NCBI RefSeq assembly: GCF_015182285.1
Contig: NZ_PRDM01000003.1
Span: 496,001-560,000, forward strand
Reading direction: 5' to 3'
Length of the DNA stretch: 64,000 nt
DNA from: Flavobacterium hungaricum
GTDB taxonomy: Bacteria > Bacteroidota > Bacteroidia > Flavobacteriales > Flavobacteriaceae
Program-made: the position numbers and the translations under genes
In this document: piece by piece, positions 7,851 through 16,888 of the stretch
Position numbering within the stretch: the first letter of the stretch is position 1
Layout: each line of letters opens with the position of its first letter
Notes under the pieces: model-generated
What the model was told of the DNA's origin: nothing
Databases searched by the model: none
What the model saw: the letters and a program-made list of their open reading frames with translations, nothing else

Positions 7851-9017
7851 TTATAAATTATTGATTCTGCCAAATTCCTCTATAGTCATGTAGTTCAGAG
7901 CAGAATGAATTCTTTTTTTATTATACCAGTTTTCTATAAACTCGAATATTTCTTCCTCCATCTGTTTGTGGGTAAATAGTATGCTCCGATGTATTAATTC
8001 ATTTTTTAATGTACTGAAAAAACTCTCCGCAACAGCATTGTCTGTTGAATTTCCTTTACGGCTCATACTTCTGGTAACAACCATATAGGAGTCTAACAAT
8101 TTTGTAAAGCAGCTGTTGGCATACTGCACGCCTCTATCGGAATGGAATAGCAGTCCACCTGTAATTGCTCTGTTGGTAACGGCCATTTCCCATGCAGGTA
8201 TAGTGGTTTTTTTAGTGGTCATTGCGTTGCTGAGGTTCCAGCCGATTATTTTCCGGTCGAACAAATCCAGGATAATTGTGAGATATAAAAATCCTTTTAA
8301 AGTCTGCAGATAAGTGATATCTGAAACCCATACTGCGCCGGCTTTTTTTACATTAAACTCTCTATTTAATATATTAGGGGCAGTATAATGATTATGTTTT
8401 GAATCTGTTGTCACTTTAAATTTTCTAGTTGATTTTTTACGCAGGCCTAATTGGATCAGATGGTTTGAGACAGTCATTCTTGAAATTTCAAAGCCTCGAT
8501 TATGAAGTACTCTGGTAATTTTGGCAGCTCCGTACCGCTGTCTGCCTTCAGAAAAAATCGAAGCAATTTCTTGGTCTAGCAGCATTCTTCTAGTTTGCGT
8601 CTCTGAAACAAAGTTACTTTTCCATCGACGGTAACTTTCTGGATTTAACGCTAAAACCCTGCACATTTGATTGATCGAATATACTTTTTCGTTATTCAAC
8701 ATGAACTTGTAAATCATTGGTTTGCCTTGTGAAAAATACTTGCTTCCTTTTTGTAAAATTTTATATTTTAGCTCTGATTGATCCGCTTTTCTTTCAAGTG
8801 ATTTAATCTTCAGCTGTTCAGGACTTAATCTTAAATGACTATTACCTTTACCGCAAAAACTTTTACTTCCTAATTTTCTGTATTCAATCCTCCATTTGTA
8901 TAATAAGGAACGTGCTGTGTCAAGATCTTTTTCGGCTTGTATAACACTGCCTGTTTTCAAACATAATTGAACGGCTTTCTCCTTGAAAATACGTTCATAG
9001 TTCCTGCGTTTAGCCAT
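7851..9017 (-). CDS. IS3-family transposase, single-frame OrfAB
   Basis: A complete 388-residue transposase. The N-terminal HTH (about residues 1-45) and helical linker are followed by HTH_21 (EGRQRYGAAKITRVLHNRG) and an rve integrase core with the DDE triad: D in WVSDITYL, D in HSDRGVQYA, E in DNAVAESFF. Most IS3 elements make this protein by a -1 frameshift between orfA and orfB; here both parts are in one uninterrupted frame. Terminal inverted repeats could not be assigned by eye. It sits inside the mobilizable element, between the small gene at 6813 and the sensory genes. Confidence 0.9.
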   Translation of the reverse strand: MAKRRNYERIFKEKAVQLCLKTGSVIQAEKDLDTARSLLYKWRIEYRKLGSKSFCGKGNSHLRLSPEQLKIKSLERKADQSELKYKILQKGSKYFSQGKPMIYKFMLNNEKVYSINQMCRVLALNPESYRRWKSNFVSETQTRRMLLDQEIASIFSEGRQRYGAAKITRVLHNRGFEISRMTVSNHLIQLGLRKKSTRKFKVTTDSKHNHYTAPNILNREFNVKKAGAVWVSDITYLQTLKGFLYLTIILDLFDRKIIGWNLSNAMTTKKTTIPAWEMAVTNRAITGGLLFHSDRGVQYANSCFTKLLDSYMVVTRSMSRKGNSTDNAVAESFFSTLKNELIHRSILFTHKQMEEEIFEFIENWYNKKRIHSALNYMTIEEFGRINNL

Positions 9018-9257
9018 ATAAAACTTTTTATTTGCGTTTATAACTGTCTTATTGCCAAATTAGCACATTTATTTAGGTATATTGGTTTTTAATGCTTTTT
9101 ATCAGCTGTTTTTTTTTCTATTGGAATATCTTGGGATGGTAAGTCGGCAGTATTACCGGCCCGGTAGAATTATGAGCCGATAATCAAGGAATATTGGTTT
9201 AAGAAAAAATGTAAGTTAATTCCTTTTTTTATTTTTTTTATTTTTTATTTTTTTTTA
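9018..9257. other. Non-coding stretch upstream of the IS3 transposase
   Basis: No gene is supported. It includes an unusually T-rich run at about 9220-9256, directly before the promoter element of the candidate small RNA. Confidence 0.4.
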
Positions 9258-9265
9258 TATCTTTG
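9258..9265 (+). promoter_or_regulatory. -7 element (TATCTTTG) of a candidate small RNA
   Basis: TATCTTTG matches TAnnTTTG and is followed, about 135 nt later, by a strong terminator with no convincing gene between. Confidence 0.5.
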
Positions 9266-9271
9266 ATAATG

Positions 9272-9427
9272 TGTTAGTTGCATTATCAGGAGCCCAAGTT
9301 TTTTAATAGTATGTGCCGACCAGAATTAACACAGCATATGCCTTTAAATGTTAACCAAAGGATCATTGCTACAATTTTAAATTTAAAGGCGCACGAAAGA
9401 GCAAGTATCACTATTTGCTCTTTTTTT
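9272..9427 (+). ncRNA. Candidate small RNA of about 155 nt
   Basis: The interval runs from a promoter-like TATCTTTG to a rho-independent terminator (stem AGAGCAA 9398-9404 with TTGCTCT 9415-9421, then a T run). The only ATG frame inside (9311) reads through the terminator hairpin, so a protein is unlikely. No known RNA family was recognised. It lies between the IS3 transposase and the response regulator, both on the opposite strand. Confidence 0.4.
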
Positions 9428-9428
9428 A
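9398..9428 (+). terminator. Rho-independent terminator
   Basis: A 7-bp perfect stem AGAGCAA/TTGCTCT with a 10-nt loop is followed by seven T in a row. Confidence 0.8.
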
Positions 9429-9522
9429 TTTTATTAAAGGAATAAATGAGGTATCCGAAATATAAATGCTGAATCTTCTTGGTTTGCTCGGTACAGCAGT
9501 ATAGCAGCTAAAGCAGTTTTTT

Positions 9523-9915
9523 TTACAGCTCCAGAAAGTTTTTCACTGCCTTTTGTATATCCTGGCGCACCAAACTGATGGAATACTGCTTGGTAAGGAA
9601 GGCAGCAGCCTGGTTTTCTTCGGCAAACTTTTTATCTGCCGCATTCGAGGAAGTGGAATAGATGATTACCGGGATATCCTTAAAGGTCGGATCCGCTTTA
9701 ATCTGCAAAAGGAATGCTCTGCCGTCCATTACGGGCATATTAAGATCAAGAAAGATAAGGTCCGGTTTGGGAAAGGAGCCGGATTTCAACTTTTCAAAAG
9801 CCGCAGCACCGTTTTCGGCTTCCTCATACAAAACAGATGGATGATCTGCCGTTAAAGATTCTTGGAAAATTTCACGGTCATCAGCATCATCATCAATTAA
9901 AAAAACGGTTTTCAT
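9523..9915 (-). CDS. Single-domain response regulator (CheY-like)
   Basis: A 130-residue receiver domain with no output domain. The acidic pocket is IDDDADD at about residues 7-13, the phosphoacceptor Asp is in LIFLDLNMPVMDG, the conserved Thr/Ser is in IYSTSS, and the Lys is in FLTKQYS. The ATG at 9915 (MKTVFLIDDDADD) is chosen over one ten codons upstream because it begins the domain. It lies 46 nt downstream of the large PAS kinase on the same strand and is most likely its phosphotransfer partner. Single-domain regulators of this group often follow PAS kinases in Bacteroidota. Confidence 0.9.
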   Translation of the reverse strand: MKTVFLIDDDADDREIFQESLTADHPSVLYEEAENGAAAFEKLKSGSFPKPDLIFLDLNMPVMDGRAFLLQIKADPTFKDIPVIIYSTSSNAADKKFAEENQAAAFLTKQYSISLVRQDIQKAVKNFLEL

Positions 9916-9961
9916 AAAATGGTTTAAGCGAATGTAAAGATACAATTTTTCCTCGATAATT

Positions 9962-12900
9962 TTAATGCCCCCCGTTTTTCCCCTGTGATTTAGGCATGAT
10001 CATTGTAAAGGTGGTCCCAAGACCTTCTTCAGAGACGGCAGTGATCATTCCGCTGTGGTTCTGGAGTATTTTCCGGCACATGGCAAGGCCTATTCCAGTG
10101 CCTGCAAATTGGTCGCTCCCGTGCAGGCGCTTGAATATATTGAATATCTGTTCGGCATGCTGCTGGGGGAATCCGATGCCGTTGTCACTGATTTCTATTT
10201 TAAAAAAATCTGCATCTGAAGTGGCTGAAAGACCGCTTTTTTCAGATTCGCAAAGTGGCTTCAGCCTAATGGCGATCAGGGGCGGGATATCTGCTTTGCT
10301 GTATTTCAGCGCATTGGAAATCAGGTTGCCGAACAGCTGGGTCATCTGCAGCGGAATGGCTTCTATTTCAGGCAGCACATCGCTTTGAATTACAGCATTT
10401 TTCTGTTCGATGACCAGCTCAAAATCACCAAGGGTTTCCAGAATGATGGTGTTCAGGTCCACAAGTTCAAATTTTCTCTCCGACTCTGAGAGTCTGGAGA
10501 ACTGCAGCACGTCTTTGATTAGGTTTTCCATTCTTCGGGCTGCGCGGGTTATCTTGTCAAGGTACAGGTCCACCTTTTCAGGATTTTGATACAGGTTATT
10601 TTTCAGCATGTCCGTAAAGACGCTGATTTTTCGTACCGGTTCCTGAAGATCATGCGATGTGATATAGGCAAATTGTGAAAGCTCGCGGTTGCGTGCTTCT
10701 AGTTCCGCATTGGTCGCATTGAGGTCGGAAGTCCTTTCCTTAACTTTGAACTGGAGCTCGTACTGAAGTTCGCGCTCTTTTGTCACATCCTGTGCTGTTC
10801 CGCTGATGCCTTCAGGTGTGCCGTCTTTGGAATACAGTACCCGCGCATTGGCGTGTATGATACGGTGCTGGCCTGTAACCTTATTTGTAATTGGAAATTC
10901 GTAATCATAAGAAGCTTCCGCGTCCGAAGTGAACGCTTCTTTAAATGCTTCAATTATTTTTTCCCTGTAGGGAGTGTCGATGCGCTCCAGAAATATGCCG
11001 CTGGTGCCGTGATTGTCTGCCAGTCCAAGCCATTCTTTGAAACGGTCCGAACAGCTGATGCTGCCGTCGGCAGCACTAAGGCTCCAGGTAGCCAGTTCAG
11101 CCAGTTCGATTGCCCCGGAAAGCGCCTGTGTGGTTTCTTCCAGCTTTTTGGAGGCGGTGACCTGCTCGGTCACATCAACGGCTATATCCATTATGCCGTA
11201 GATTTCACCTTTCGAATCACGGATGGGAGTATAGGTGAATTCATAGTAATAGGTGCTTAATTTCCCGTTGATTTCCAAGTCTGCCGGCATAGCATGCCCA
11301 TAGTAGGTTTCTCCGGTGCGGTATACGTCCTGCAGTATAGCTATAAACGGCTGGCCTTCCAGTTCGGGCACTGCCTCGATGAATGGTTTTCCAATCACAT
11401 TTCTGTCCTTTCCCCAGTAGCCGATCATGATGTCATTTGCAATTTCAATTTTCATATCGTCTCCAGTGAAAAGGCAGATCCCAACCGGTGACTGCTCCAC
11501 CATTGAGGTTACCTTATGCTGGCTTTCGGTGACTGCCTGCCTGCCGGAGATGATTTCATCCATGTCCATGCAGAATCCTGCATAGCCTGAGTATCGGCCG
11601 TCGCTGTCATAGAAAGGATCGCCTGCGGCCCTGCACCATATAGTTTCCCCTGTATGCTTTTTTGCCCTGAAAAGCGTGTCAAAGTGTCTTTTTGAGGCAA
11701 TGGCATCCAGATAGGCCTCTTTAGTCCTGTCATAGTCTTCCGATGAGATCGCATACGTCCAGTACCCTTTTAAAAGCTCCTGGTAGGGGATTCCGGTAAA
11801 TTCGATGAGTGTCTTATTGAAAAAGGTCATTCTTCCCTGCTGATCGGAAAGCCATAAGCCTGTCGGGGAGCTGTCGGTCACATTGCGGAAAAGGGCATCT
11901 GCTTGGCGCTTGTTGATTTGAAGCTGCAGCTCTGCCTGCTTGAGTGCCATACGATTGTTGTGCTGTTCGGTGATATCGGCAACGGTTCCGGAGAAGGCAG
12001 CACTATTTCCCTGGGCACTAAACATCCTTGAGGCAGACACCGCAATTCTATGGATGCTTCCGTCTTCCCAAATGACACGCGGCGTATAATAGAAAGTGCC
12101 GCTTTTAATGCCGTTTTGGAGAGCCTGAAGCCTGAGATCCAGATCTTCGGGATGGATGTGTTTTGAGAGCTGCTTTATGGTGAGGCCGGTCTGTAGCTTT
12201 CCCGTTATGAGCCTGCTTAAATTAGGGGTATAGTCGATGGTGGCCTGGGAATAGTCCACGTTGAAAATTCCCAGCCCCATGCTTTTAATGGCAATATCGG
12301 TAAGCTGGCGGGATTTGAAGAGTTCTTCCGCCGCCTTTTTCTGGGCGGTGATATCCTGCACTGTGCCGTTAAAGCGGTAGGCGGCATTGTTTTTGTCGAA
12401 CCATGCTTTTCCCAAGGCATGCACCGTTCTGATGTTTTTAGATTCGGAATCTATGATATCGTATTCAATGTCGTAACGGCCTCCCGAACGGTAGTCCAGT
12501 GCCTTGTTTATGGAATCCGCCACACGCTCCCTGTCATATGCTGCTATGGATTCCAGTGCATGGGGCAGTAGGACTTCATCTTGCGACTGCAGTCCAAACC
12601 AGTTCTTAAGCCTTGGGTTTGCAGAGAATCTCTGGGTTTTTGGATTCAGATCGAAAGTCCCGAACTCTGCGGCATTGATCGCAAACTCAAGCTCTTCCTT
12701 GCTTTGGTTTATTTTCTGTCTGTGAAGCACTTTTTCTGTGGTTTCAGTGGCAATGACCAGAACGCCCTTAATCTGTCTGCTGTCATCGCGCACAGGAGAA
12801 TAGCTGAAAGTCCAATAGCAGTCTTTAATTATGCCGTCCCTTTCAATGGGCATCAGCAGATCATCGTACCATACGCTTTCCCCTTGGTTTAAAACTTTTG

Positions 12901-13309
12901 TTATCAGAGGTTTTATGAAGTCCCAGCATTCGTGCCAGTAATGCGCTGCTTTTCCTCCCATTGCATGGGGGTGCTTTGCATTTCCCATTATGCTGAAATA
13001 AGAATCATTATAAAACTGGGTGAGCTCTTCTCCCCACCATAAGAACATCGGGAACTTGCACGAAAGAAGCGTGGCAAGTGTGTTTTTAAGGTTTTCAGGC
13101 CACAGTTTGGGCGTGCCCAGGATATGCGTGCTCCAGTCGATGCTCTGGAGGATTCTGGCAGATTCTCCTCCGTTCTGAAGGAAGTAATAGTCGGAATTGG
13201 AAAGGTCTGGTTTCAAACTTTGTTTTGATGTTGGGGCAGCGGCTGATCTTGACACTGCATTTTTTAGTAAATATAGCAATAAAATGGAAAAGTTTAATTT
13301 AGGTTTCAT
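9962..13309 (-). CDS. Six-PAS sensor histidine kinase
   Basis: A 1115-residue kinase. About six PAS/PAC modules can be traced from about residue 50 to 865, the first with the WSxxxLGxxxxWP pattern typical of such kinases. A short coiled coil leads to HisKA with the phosphoacceptor His in ITSHDLQEPVRKI. HATPase_c follows, with N box GNLISNALKYS, G1 DNGIGF and G2 GTGIGLAM. No clear transmembrane segment is seen, except a weak hydrophobic run near the N-terminus, so it may sense a cytoplasmic cue. The start is uncertain: 13309 or 13324, with a trinucleotide repeat 70 nt upstream. It probably acts with the receiver protein directly downstream. Confidence 0.88.
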   Translation of the reverse strand: MKPKLNFSILLLYLLKNAVSRSAAAPTSKQSLKPDLSNSDYYFLQNGGESARILQSIDWSTHILGTPKLWPENLKNTLATLLSCKFPMFLWWGEELTQFYNDSYFSIMGNAKHPHAMGGKAAHYWHECWDFIKPLITKVLNQGESVWYDDLLMPIERDGIIKDCYWTFSYSPVRDDSRQIKGVLVIATETTEKVLHRQKINQSKEELEFAINAAEFGTFDLNPKTQRFSANPRLKNWFGLQSQDEVLLPHALESIAAYDRERVADSINKALDYRSGGRYDIEYDIIDSESKNIRTVHALGKAWFDKNNAAYRFNGTVQDITAQKKAAEELFKSRQLTDIAIKSMGLGIFNVDYSQATIDYTPNLSRLITGKLQTGLTIKQLSKHIHPEDLDLRLQALQNGIKSGTFYYTPRVIWEDGSIHRIAVSASRMFSAQGNSAAFSGTVADITEQHNNRMALKQAELQLQINKRQADALFRNVTDSSPTGLWLSDQQGRMTFFNKTLIEFTGIPYQELLKGYWTYAISSEDYDRTKEAYLDAIASKRHFDTLFRAKKHTGETIWCRAAGDPFYDSDGRYSGYAGFCMDMDEIISGRQAVTESQHKVTSMVEQSPVGICLFTGDDMKIEIANDIMIGYWGKDRNVIGKPFIEAVPELEGQPFIAILQDVYRTGETYYGHAMPADLEINGKLSTYYYEFTYTPIRDSKGEIYGIMDIAVDVTEQVTASKKLEETTQALSGAIELAELATWSLSAADGSISCSDRFKEWLGLADNHGTSGIFLERIDTPYREKIIEAFKEAFTSDAEASYDYEFPITNKVTGQHRIIHANARVLYSKDGTPEGISGTAQDVTKERELQYELQFKVKERTSDLNATNAELEARNRELSQFAYITSHDLQEPVRKISVFTDMLKNNLYQNPEKVDLYLDKITRAARRMENLIKDVLQFSRLSESERKFELVDLNTIILETLGDFELVIEQKNAVIQSDVLPEIEAIPLQMTQLFGNLISNALKYSKADIPPLIAIRLKPLCESEKSGLSATSDADFFKIEISDNGIGFPQQHAEQIFNIFKRLHGSDQFAGTGIGLAMCRKILQNHSGMITAVSEEGLGTTFTMIMPKSQGKNGGH

Positions 13310-13395
13310 AATACCGCTGGGCATCCTTTTCTTACATTCGCGATGTGCCGGATTAGGTGGCGGTTTGCTCCTTTTGTTTTGGTTCTTTTTTTGAT

Positions 13396-13447
13396 CTTCT
13401 TCTTCTTCTTCTTCTTCTTCTTCTTCTTCTTCTTCTTCTTCTTCTTC
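13396..13447 (+). repeat. (CTT)17 trinucleotide microsatellite
   Basis: About 52 nt of uninterrupted CTT repeat (GAA on the other strand) lie between the kinase start and the divergent xseA gene. On the minus strand the kinase frame stays open through the repeat as poly-Glu and up to a stop near 13520, but no ATG, GTG or TTG start lies in that extension. Confidence 0.95.
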
Positions 13448-13782
13448 CCTGCTTTGTGCTTCAGTTTTTACACCGCCGCTGACCAGTACGGTTTTGAAGC
13501 GGCTTTTCGCTTTTGCTAATCAGGATATGCCTGTCAGCAGGCAGTGGTTGCAGTGCAGGAGGATCTCTGTAAAAATTTTTCAAAAAAAATGGAAAAAAAA
13601 GATAGAAGACCAGTGTCCGATACCGGTCCCAGGTGAGGAAGGGCAGCGCCTTGGCAGCGCTTTTAACCCGTTTTGAATTGAAAATTCAGCATTCCATTTT
13701 TTGCTCATTTGAGATTCCGCATCAGAATAGCTACCTTAGCGGTCAGTGATAAAATAAACACCAGCATCACCCGGAAAAAACT
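13448..13782. other. Divergent regulatory region upstream of xseA
   Basis: No gene is supported. A possible promoter for xseA is TTTG at about 13704-13707 and TACCTTAG 20 nt later, close to the Bacteroidota TTTG-N19-TAnnTTTG pattern. Confidence 0.4.
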
Positions 13783-15219
13783 ATGGGCCCCTACCAGTAT
13801 ATCAGACTCTCACAGCTCAACGGCCAGATCCAGGACACGATCAATTCCCGTTTTAAGGGGCAGACCTACTGGGTACTGGCTGATATCACCAGCCATTCCT
13901 TTAAGGCCGACAAAAAGATCCATTATTTTGAACTGGTTGAAAAATCAGAGACCAGCGGGGTTATCACCGCTAAAATAATGGGCAAGAGCTGGGGGAACGG
14001 AGCGCTGAGAATACTAAATTTTGAAATCACAACCGGCCAGCGTTTTACCAACAACCTGCATGTGCTGGTCCAGGTGGGTGTGGACTTCCATCCGCTCTAC
14101 GGCCTCTCGGTAAACCTGCTGGATATCGACAGCAATTTTACGCTCGGCATCTTGGAGCAGCAGCGCAATGCGACCCTTGAGAGGCTGGTGAAAGAAAATG
14201 ATTTCATACACAGAGAGGAAGAGGGGTACTCTACGCTGAACAGCCGTCTGACGCTTCCTGCGGTTATTCAAAAAGTTGCGGTAATATCTTCGAGCAGTTC
14301 TGCCGGAAATGAGGATTTCCGCCATACCATGCAGCACAATGATTTTGGTTATGCCTTTCAGATTGACGGCTATCATACCGTTGTCCAGGGAGATAATAAT
14401 GCCAAACTCTTTCTAAAGAAGCTCATTGAAGTCTATAATACAGGAATCCCTTATGATGTCATTGTCATTACAAGAGGAGGCGGGTCGCAGTCTGATTTTT
14501 TGATTTTTGACAATTACCATATCGGAAGGGCCGTCGCTAAATTCCCTATTCCTGTGATCACCGGCATCGGGCACCAGAAAAACGTGAGCATCACCGACCT
14601 GATGGCCCACACCCATACCAAGACCCCGACCAAAGCCGCAGAGCTTATCATAGCGCACAACCGTAGTTTTGAGCAGCATATACTCTCGCTGCAAAGGACT
14701 ATTGCCATTAAATCACAGCAGCTTTTTCTGGGGCATTACAAAGAGCTCAGCGAACTTAAAAGCAAGGTGACCCATAATGCGAGGGAACTCGTTGCGGGGC
14801 GGAAAGAAGAACTGATCCTGGCCCGGCAGCATATTTCGCAGGCCGGCCGAAACATATTGGCAGGAGAAAAGCAAAACCTGCTGCTTGCCGCACAAAAAAC
14901 AATGCAGCGTCCCCGGAGCCTTATCCAGGAGAAAAACAGTGATCTGCAGCATTTAAAGGCAAAGCTGAAGATTTTTACCGGCCAGTACCTGCGCAGCTGC
15001 AGTCTGCAGCTGGAGGATTACCGGAAAACCATAAAGCTGCTCTCGCCGCAAAATATACTCGATAGAGGCTATGCTGTTGTACGGATACATGATAAAATTG
15101 TAAACAGTGCCGGCAGCATAAAGGAAGGAGAAGAGATTGAAATACTATTAAAAGATGCCCTGCTGAAAAGCACGGTCAATGAAAAAATACAATATGATGG
15201 AAAGCACACTGACTTATGA
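13783..15219 (+). CDS. xseA: Exodeoxyribonuclease VII large subunit (accessory copy)
   Basis: A 478-residue XseA. An N-terminal OB-fold (about residues 1-120) is followed by the catalytic exonuclease VII domain with VAVISSSSSAGNEDF, VIVITRGGGSQSDF and GIGHQKNVSITDL. A long coiled-coil region (about 300-430) and the C-terminal ILDRGYAVV segment match the family. With XseB it degrades single-stranded DNA to acid-soluble oligonucleotides. Its place among mobility genes suggests an accessory copy that processes single-stranded DNA from conjugal transfer or recombination; whether the host has another copy cannot be seen here. The xseB gene overlaps its 3' end. Confidence 0.92.
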   Translation: MGPYQYIRLSQLNGQIQDTINSRFKGQTYWVLADITSHSFKADKKIHYFELVEKSETSGVITAKIMGKSWGNGALRILNFEITTGQRFTNNLHVLVQVGVDFHPLYGLSVNLLDIDSNFTLGILEQQRNATLERLVKENDFIHREEEGYSTLNSRLTLPAVIQKVAVISSSSSAGNEDFRHTMQHNDFGYAFQIDGYHTVVQGDNNAKLFLKKLIEVYNTGIPYDVIVITRGGGSQSDFLIFDNYHIGRAVAKFPIPVITGIGHQKNVSITDLMAHTHTKTPTKAAELIIAHNRSFEQHILSLQRTIAIKSQQLFLGHYKELSELKSKVTHNARELVAGRKEELILARQHISQAGRNILAGEKQNLLLAAQKTMQRPRSLIQEKNSDLQHLKAKLKIFTGQYLRSCSLQLEDYRKTIKLLSPQNILDRGYAVVRIHDKIVNSAGSIKEGEEIEILLKDALLKSTVNEKIQYDGKHTDL

Positions 15220-15403
15220 GGCCGCGTCCAAAGAGCTGGCTTTAATTGCAAAAGAAATGGAAGAGGAAACCATATCTGTGGATGAGCTGGCGGCCAAAGT
15301 AAAAAGGGCGTCTGAACTTATCGAGTTCTGCCAGGCAAAACTCAAATCCACGGAAACTGAAGTATCAAAAATCATCAGCGGGATGGAGAACCCAAAGCAG
15401 TAA
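15197..15403 (+). CDS. xseB: Exodeoxyribonuclease VII small subunit
   Basis: A 68-residue XseB of the usual size, mostly helical: LTYEAASKELALIAKEMEEE, then SVDELAAKVKRASELIEFCQ. It binds the coiled-coil arms of XseA to form the active enzyme. Starts at 15179, 15194 and 15197 are all possible; the last gives the typical short N-terminus. In every case it overlaps xseA, so translational coupling is likely. Confidence 0.88.
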   Translation: MESTLTYEAASKELALIAKEMEEETISVDELAAKVKRASELIEFCQAKLKSTETEVSKIISGMENPKQ

Positions 15404-15733
15404 AATTCAAGCAGGGCATACTAAAGCTGTCTTTTTCGGCCTTATGTTTCCTATACATGCCTATAGCGAGCTGCTGGATAAAAGCCCTGTACTGCCGCTA
15501 TAAGCCCAAAGGTATAAAAGCCCATTGCTTAAATAAAAACAATGGGCTTTTGCACTGATAGAATAAAATCAAGGAGTATAAAAACAACTGCTGCATGAAC
15601 ATTGGCAGGCTGTCTCTATTTTCCATTATTTTAAATTTTAGGATTAGCCAAAGTCACCCTCGCGTAAAATAATCCTGCTGTATTATAAGACAGGATTATA
15701 TCAAGTGCAGATTGATTAATTACGGGACTGCAG
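15404..15733. other. Intergenic region after xseB
   Basis: No gene is supported; the only clear element is the hairpin at 15516-15551. Confidence 0.4.
15516..15551 (+). terminator. Terminator-like hairpin after xseAB
   Basis: AAAAGCCCATTG (15516-15527) pairs perfectly with CAATGGGCTTTT (15540-15551); the flanking T/A tracts allow use in both directions. Confidence 0.7.
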
Positions 15734-16024
15734 TTAAACATTTTCTGTTTCAGAAGCAGTCTGGAGCGGATTTTCTTCAGAGAGCGTTTCCTGATTAGTC
15801 TGCCCGCCAGAGGGCTGCAGGGCCGTTTTTTTCATCAGGATGTAAAAATCCCTCAGATGCCACCATGCAGGACAGCGGTCTGCAGGTCCGTTAAAGTTTC
15901 GGATGCCGATATAGCAGCTCCTTAGAAAAACCTGCGTGTCTGTAATTTTTGCCCATGGCGTCCATTCCACTTCCTTCGGCGGAGGATTGTTCTCAAAATG
16001 CCGTTTTATTTCTTCGTAATTCAT
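15734..16024 (-). CDS. DUF6965-like small protein
   Basis: A 96-residue protein whose first 65 residues (MNYEEIKRHFENNPPP, then WTPWAKITDTQVFLRSCYIG and AWWHLRDFYILMK) resemble the DUF6965 family as I remember it; a profile search would be needed to be sure. The last 30 residues are polar and low in complexity. The function is unknown. Genes of this type are common in Bacteroidetes integrative elements, which fits its place between xseAB and radC. Confidence 0.62.
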   Translation of the reverse strand: MNYEEIKRHFENNPPPKEVEWTPWAKITDTQVFLRSCYIGIRNFNGPADRCPAWWHLRDFYILMKKTALQPSGGQTNQETLSEENPLQTASETENV

Positions 16025-16407
16025 GCTGCAAAATTACATATAAAGCAGATTTGCGTCAAGCCCTCCGGCGGCTTTATGCACCGCTGTGCATTGTTTTCTA
16101 AAGGCGGTTTGTGCAGTATATTGAAAGAGAACGCAGTGCGGCGGAGTTTTTTCTTTTTAGTAGCACTGCAGTACTTTCCAGAAATGATTTTTCTGTTTTT
16201 ACAGCTGCTCTTTTCCCTGCAGGGCCGCCGCTGTGAAGAAGCCTTTTTAGTTTAATTCCACCGCAAAGTTCGGGCACAGGAGACGGTTCGCTGCAAAAAA
16301 TTCCCCCATAAATGCAGGACATGGGTCCTGCTTTATTGCGTTGCTTTCTGCGCTCGCTTTCCTCTGCCCGGTGCAGGCGCTGTTATTAATCTTAAAATTT
16401 AAGCGCC
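16025..16407. other. Non-coding stretch upstream of the JAB gene
   Basis: This is about 380 nt without a supported gene. It is rich in G+C for this window and has several short ORFs on both strands that look like noise. Confidence 0.4.
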
Positions 16408-16875
16408 ATGAAAACAGCAGAAAATAAGGATTGGAAAACCGTATCAGAAATCGACCTGATTTACAAAACCAAAATTAAAAGCTCCGAAAGACCTCTCATT
16501 ACTTCTTCGAGATCTGCCTACGCACTTCTCAGGGACTGCTGGGATCCCGATAAAATTGAATTCATTGAACAGTTCAAAGTGTTGCTGCTGAGCCAGTCCA
16601 ATAAAGTGCTCGGTATTTACGAAGCCTCTTCAGGAGGCATTACCGGAACTGTCGTGGACATCAGACTGCTTTTTGCAGCAGCCCTTAAAGCCAATGCAGT
16701 AGGGTTGATCATTACCCACAATCATCCCTCAGGCAAGACAGATCCTTCACAGGCCGACAGGAGCATTACCAGAAAGATCAGAGAGGCAGGAGAGTTGCTG
16801 GATATCAAACTGCTGGATCATCTGATCGTAACGCCTGAAAAGTATTATTCCTTTTCAGATGAAGGCGCTTTATAA
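16408..16875 (+). CDS. RadC-like JAB/MPN domain protein
   Basis: A 155-residue protein consisting of the RadC C-terminal JAB domain only. The JAMM metal-binding motif is complete: H104 and H106 in THNHPSG, S114 and D117 after seven and two residues. A hydrophobic core strand AVGLIITHN leads into it. Such stand-alone RadC proteins are very common in mobile elements; a peptidase or nuclease role is debated, and the old name of DNA repair protein is not well founded. It ends inside a strong terminator, so it is probably transcribed alone. Confidence 0.88.
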   Translation: MKTAENKDWKTVSEIDLIYKTKIKSSERPLITSSRSAYALLRDCWDPDKIEFIEQFKVLLLSQSNKVLGIYEASSGGITGTVVDIRLLFAAALKANAVGLIITHNHPSGKTDPSQADRSITRKIREAGELLDIKLLDHLIVTPEKYYSFSDEGAL

Positions 16876-16888
16876 GCGCCTTTTTTTT
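16864..16888 (+). terminator. Terminator overlapping the JAB gene stop
   Basis: GGCGCTT/AAGCGCC forms a 7-bp stem with a 3-nt loop followed by eight T; it includes the last codons of the gene. Confidence 0.9.

Noticed and set aside
9018..9100. Terminal inverted repeats for the IS3 element
   Set aside because: Only a few bases (TTATTG) match between the two sides; ends could not be assigned by eye.
9311..9445. A 44-codon ORF starting MCRPELTQHM inside the candidate small RNA
   Set aside because: It reads through the terminator hairpin and its T run and has no recognisable product.
13396..13530. Poly-Glu extension of the histidine kinase through the microsatellite
   Set aside because: The frame is open but holds no ATG, GTG or TTG start upstream of the repeat, so translation through it is not supported.
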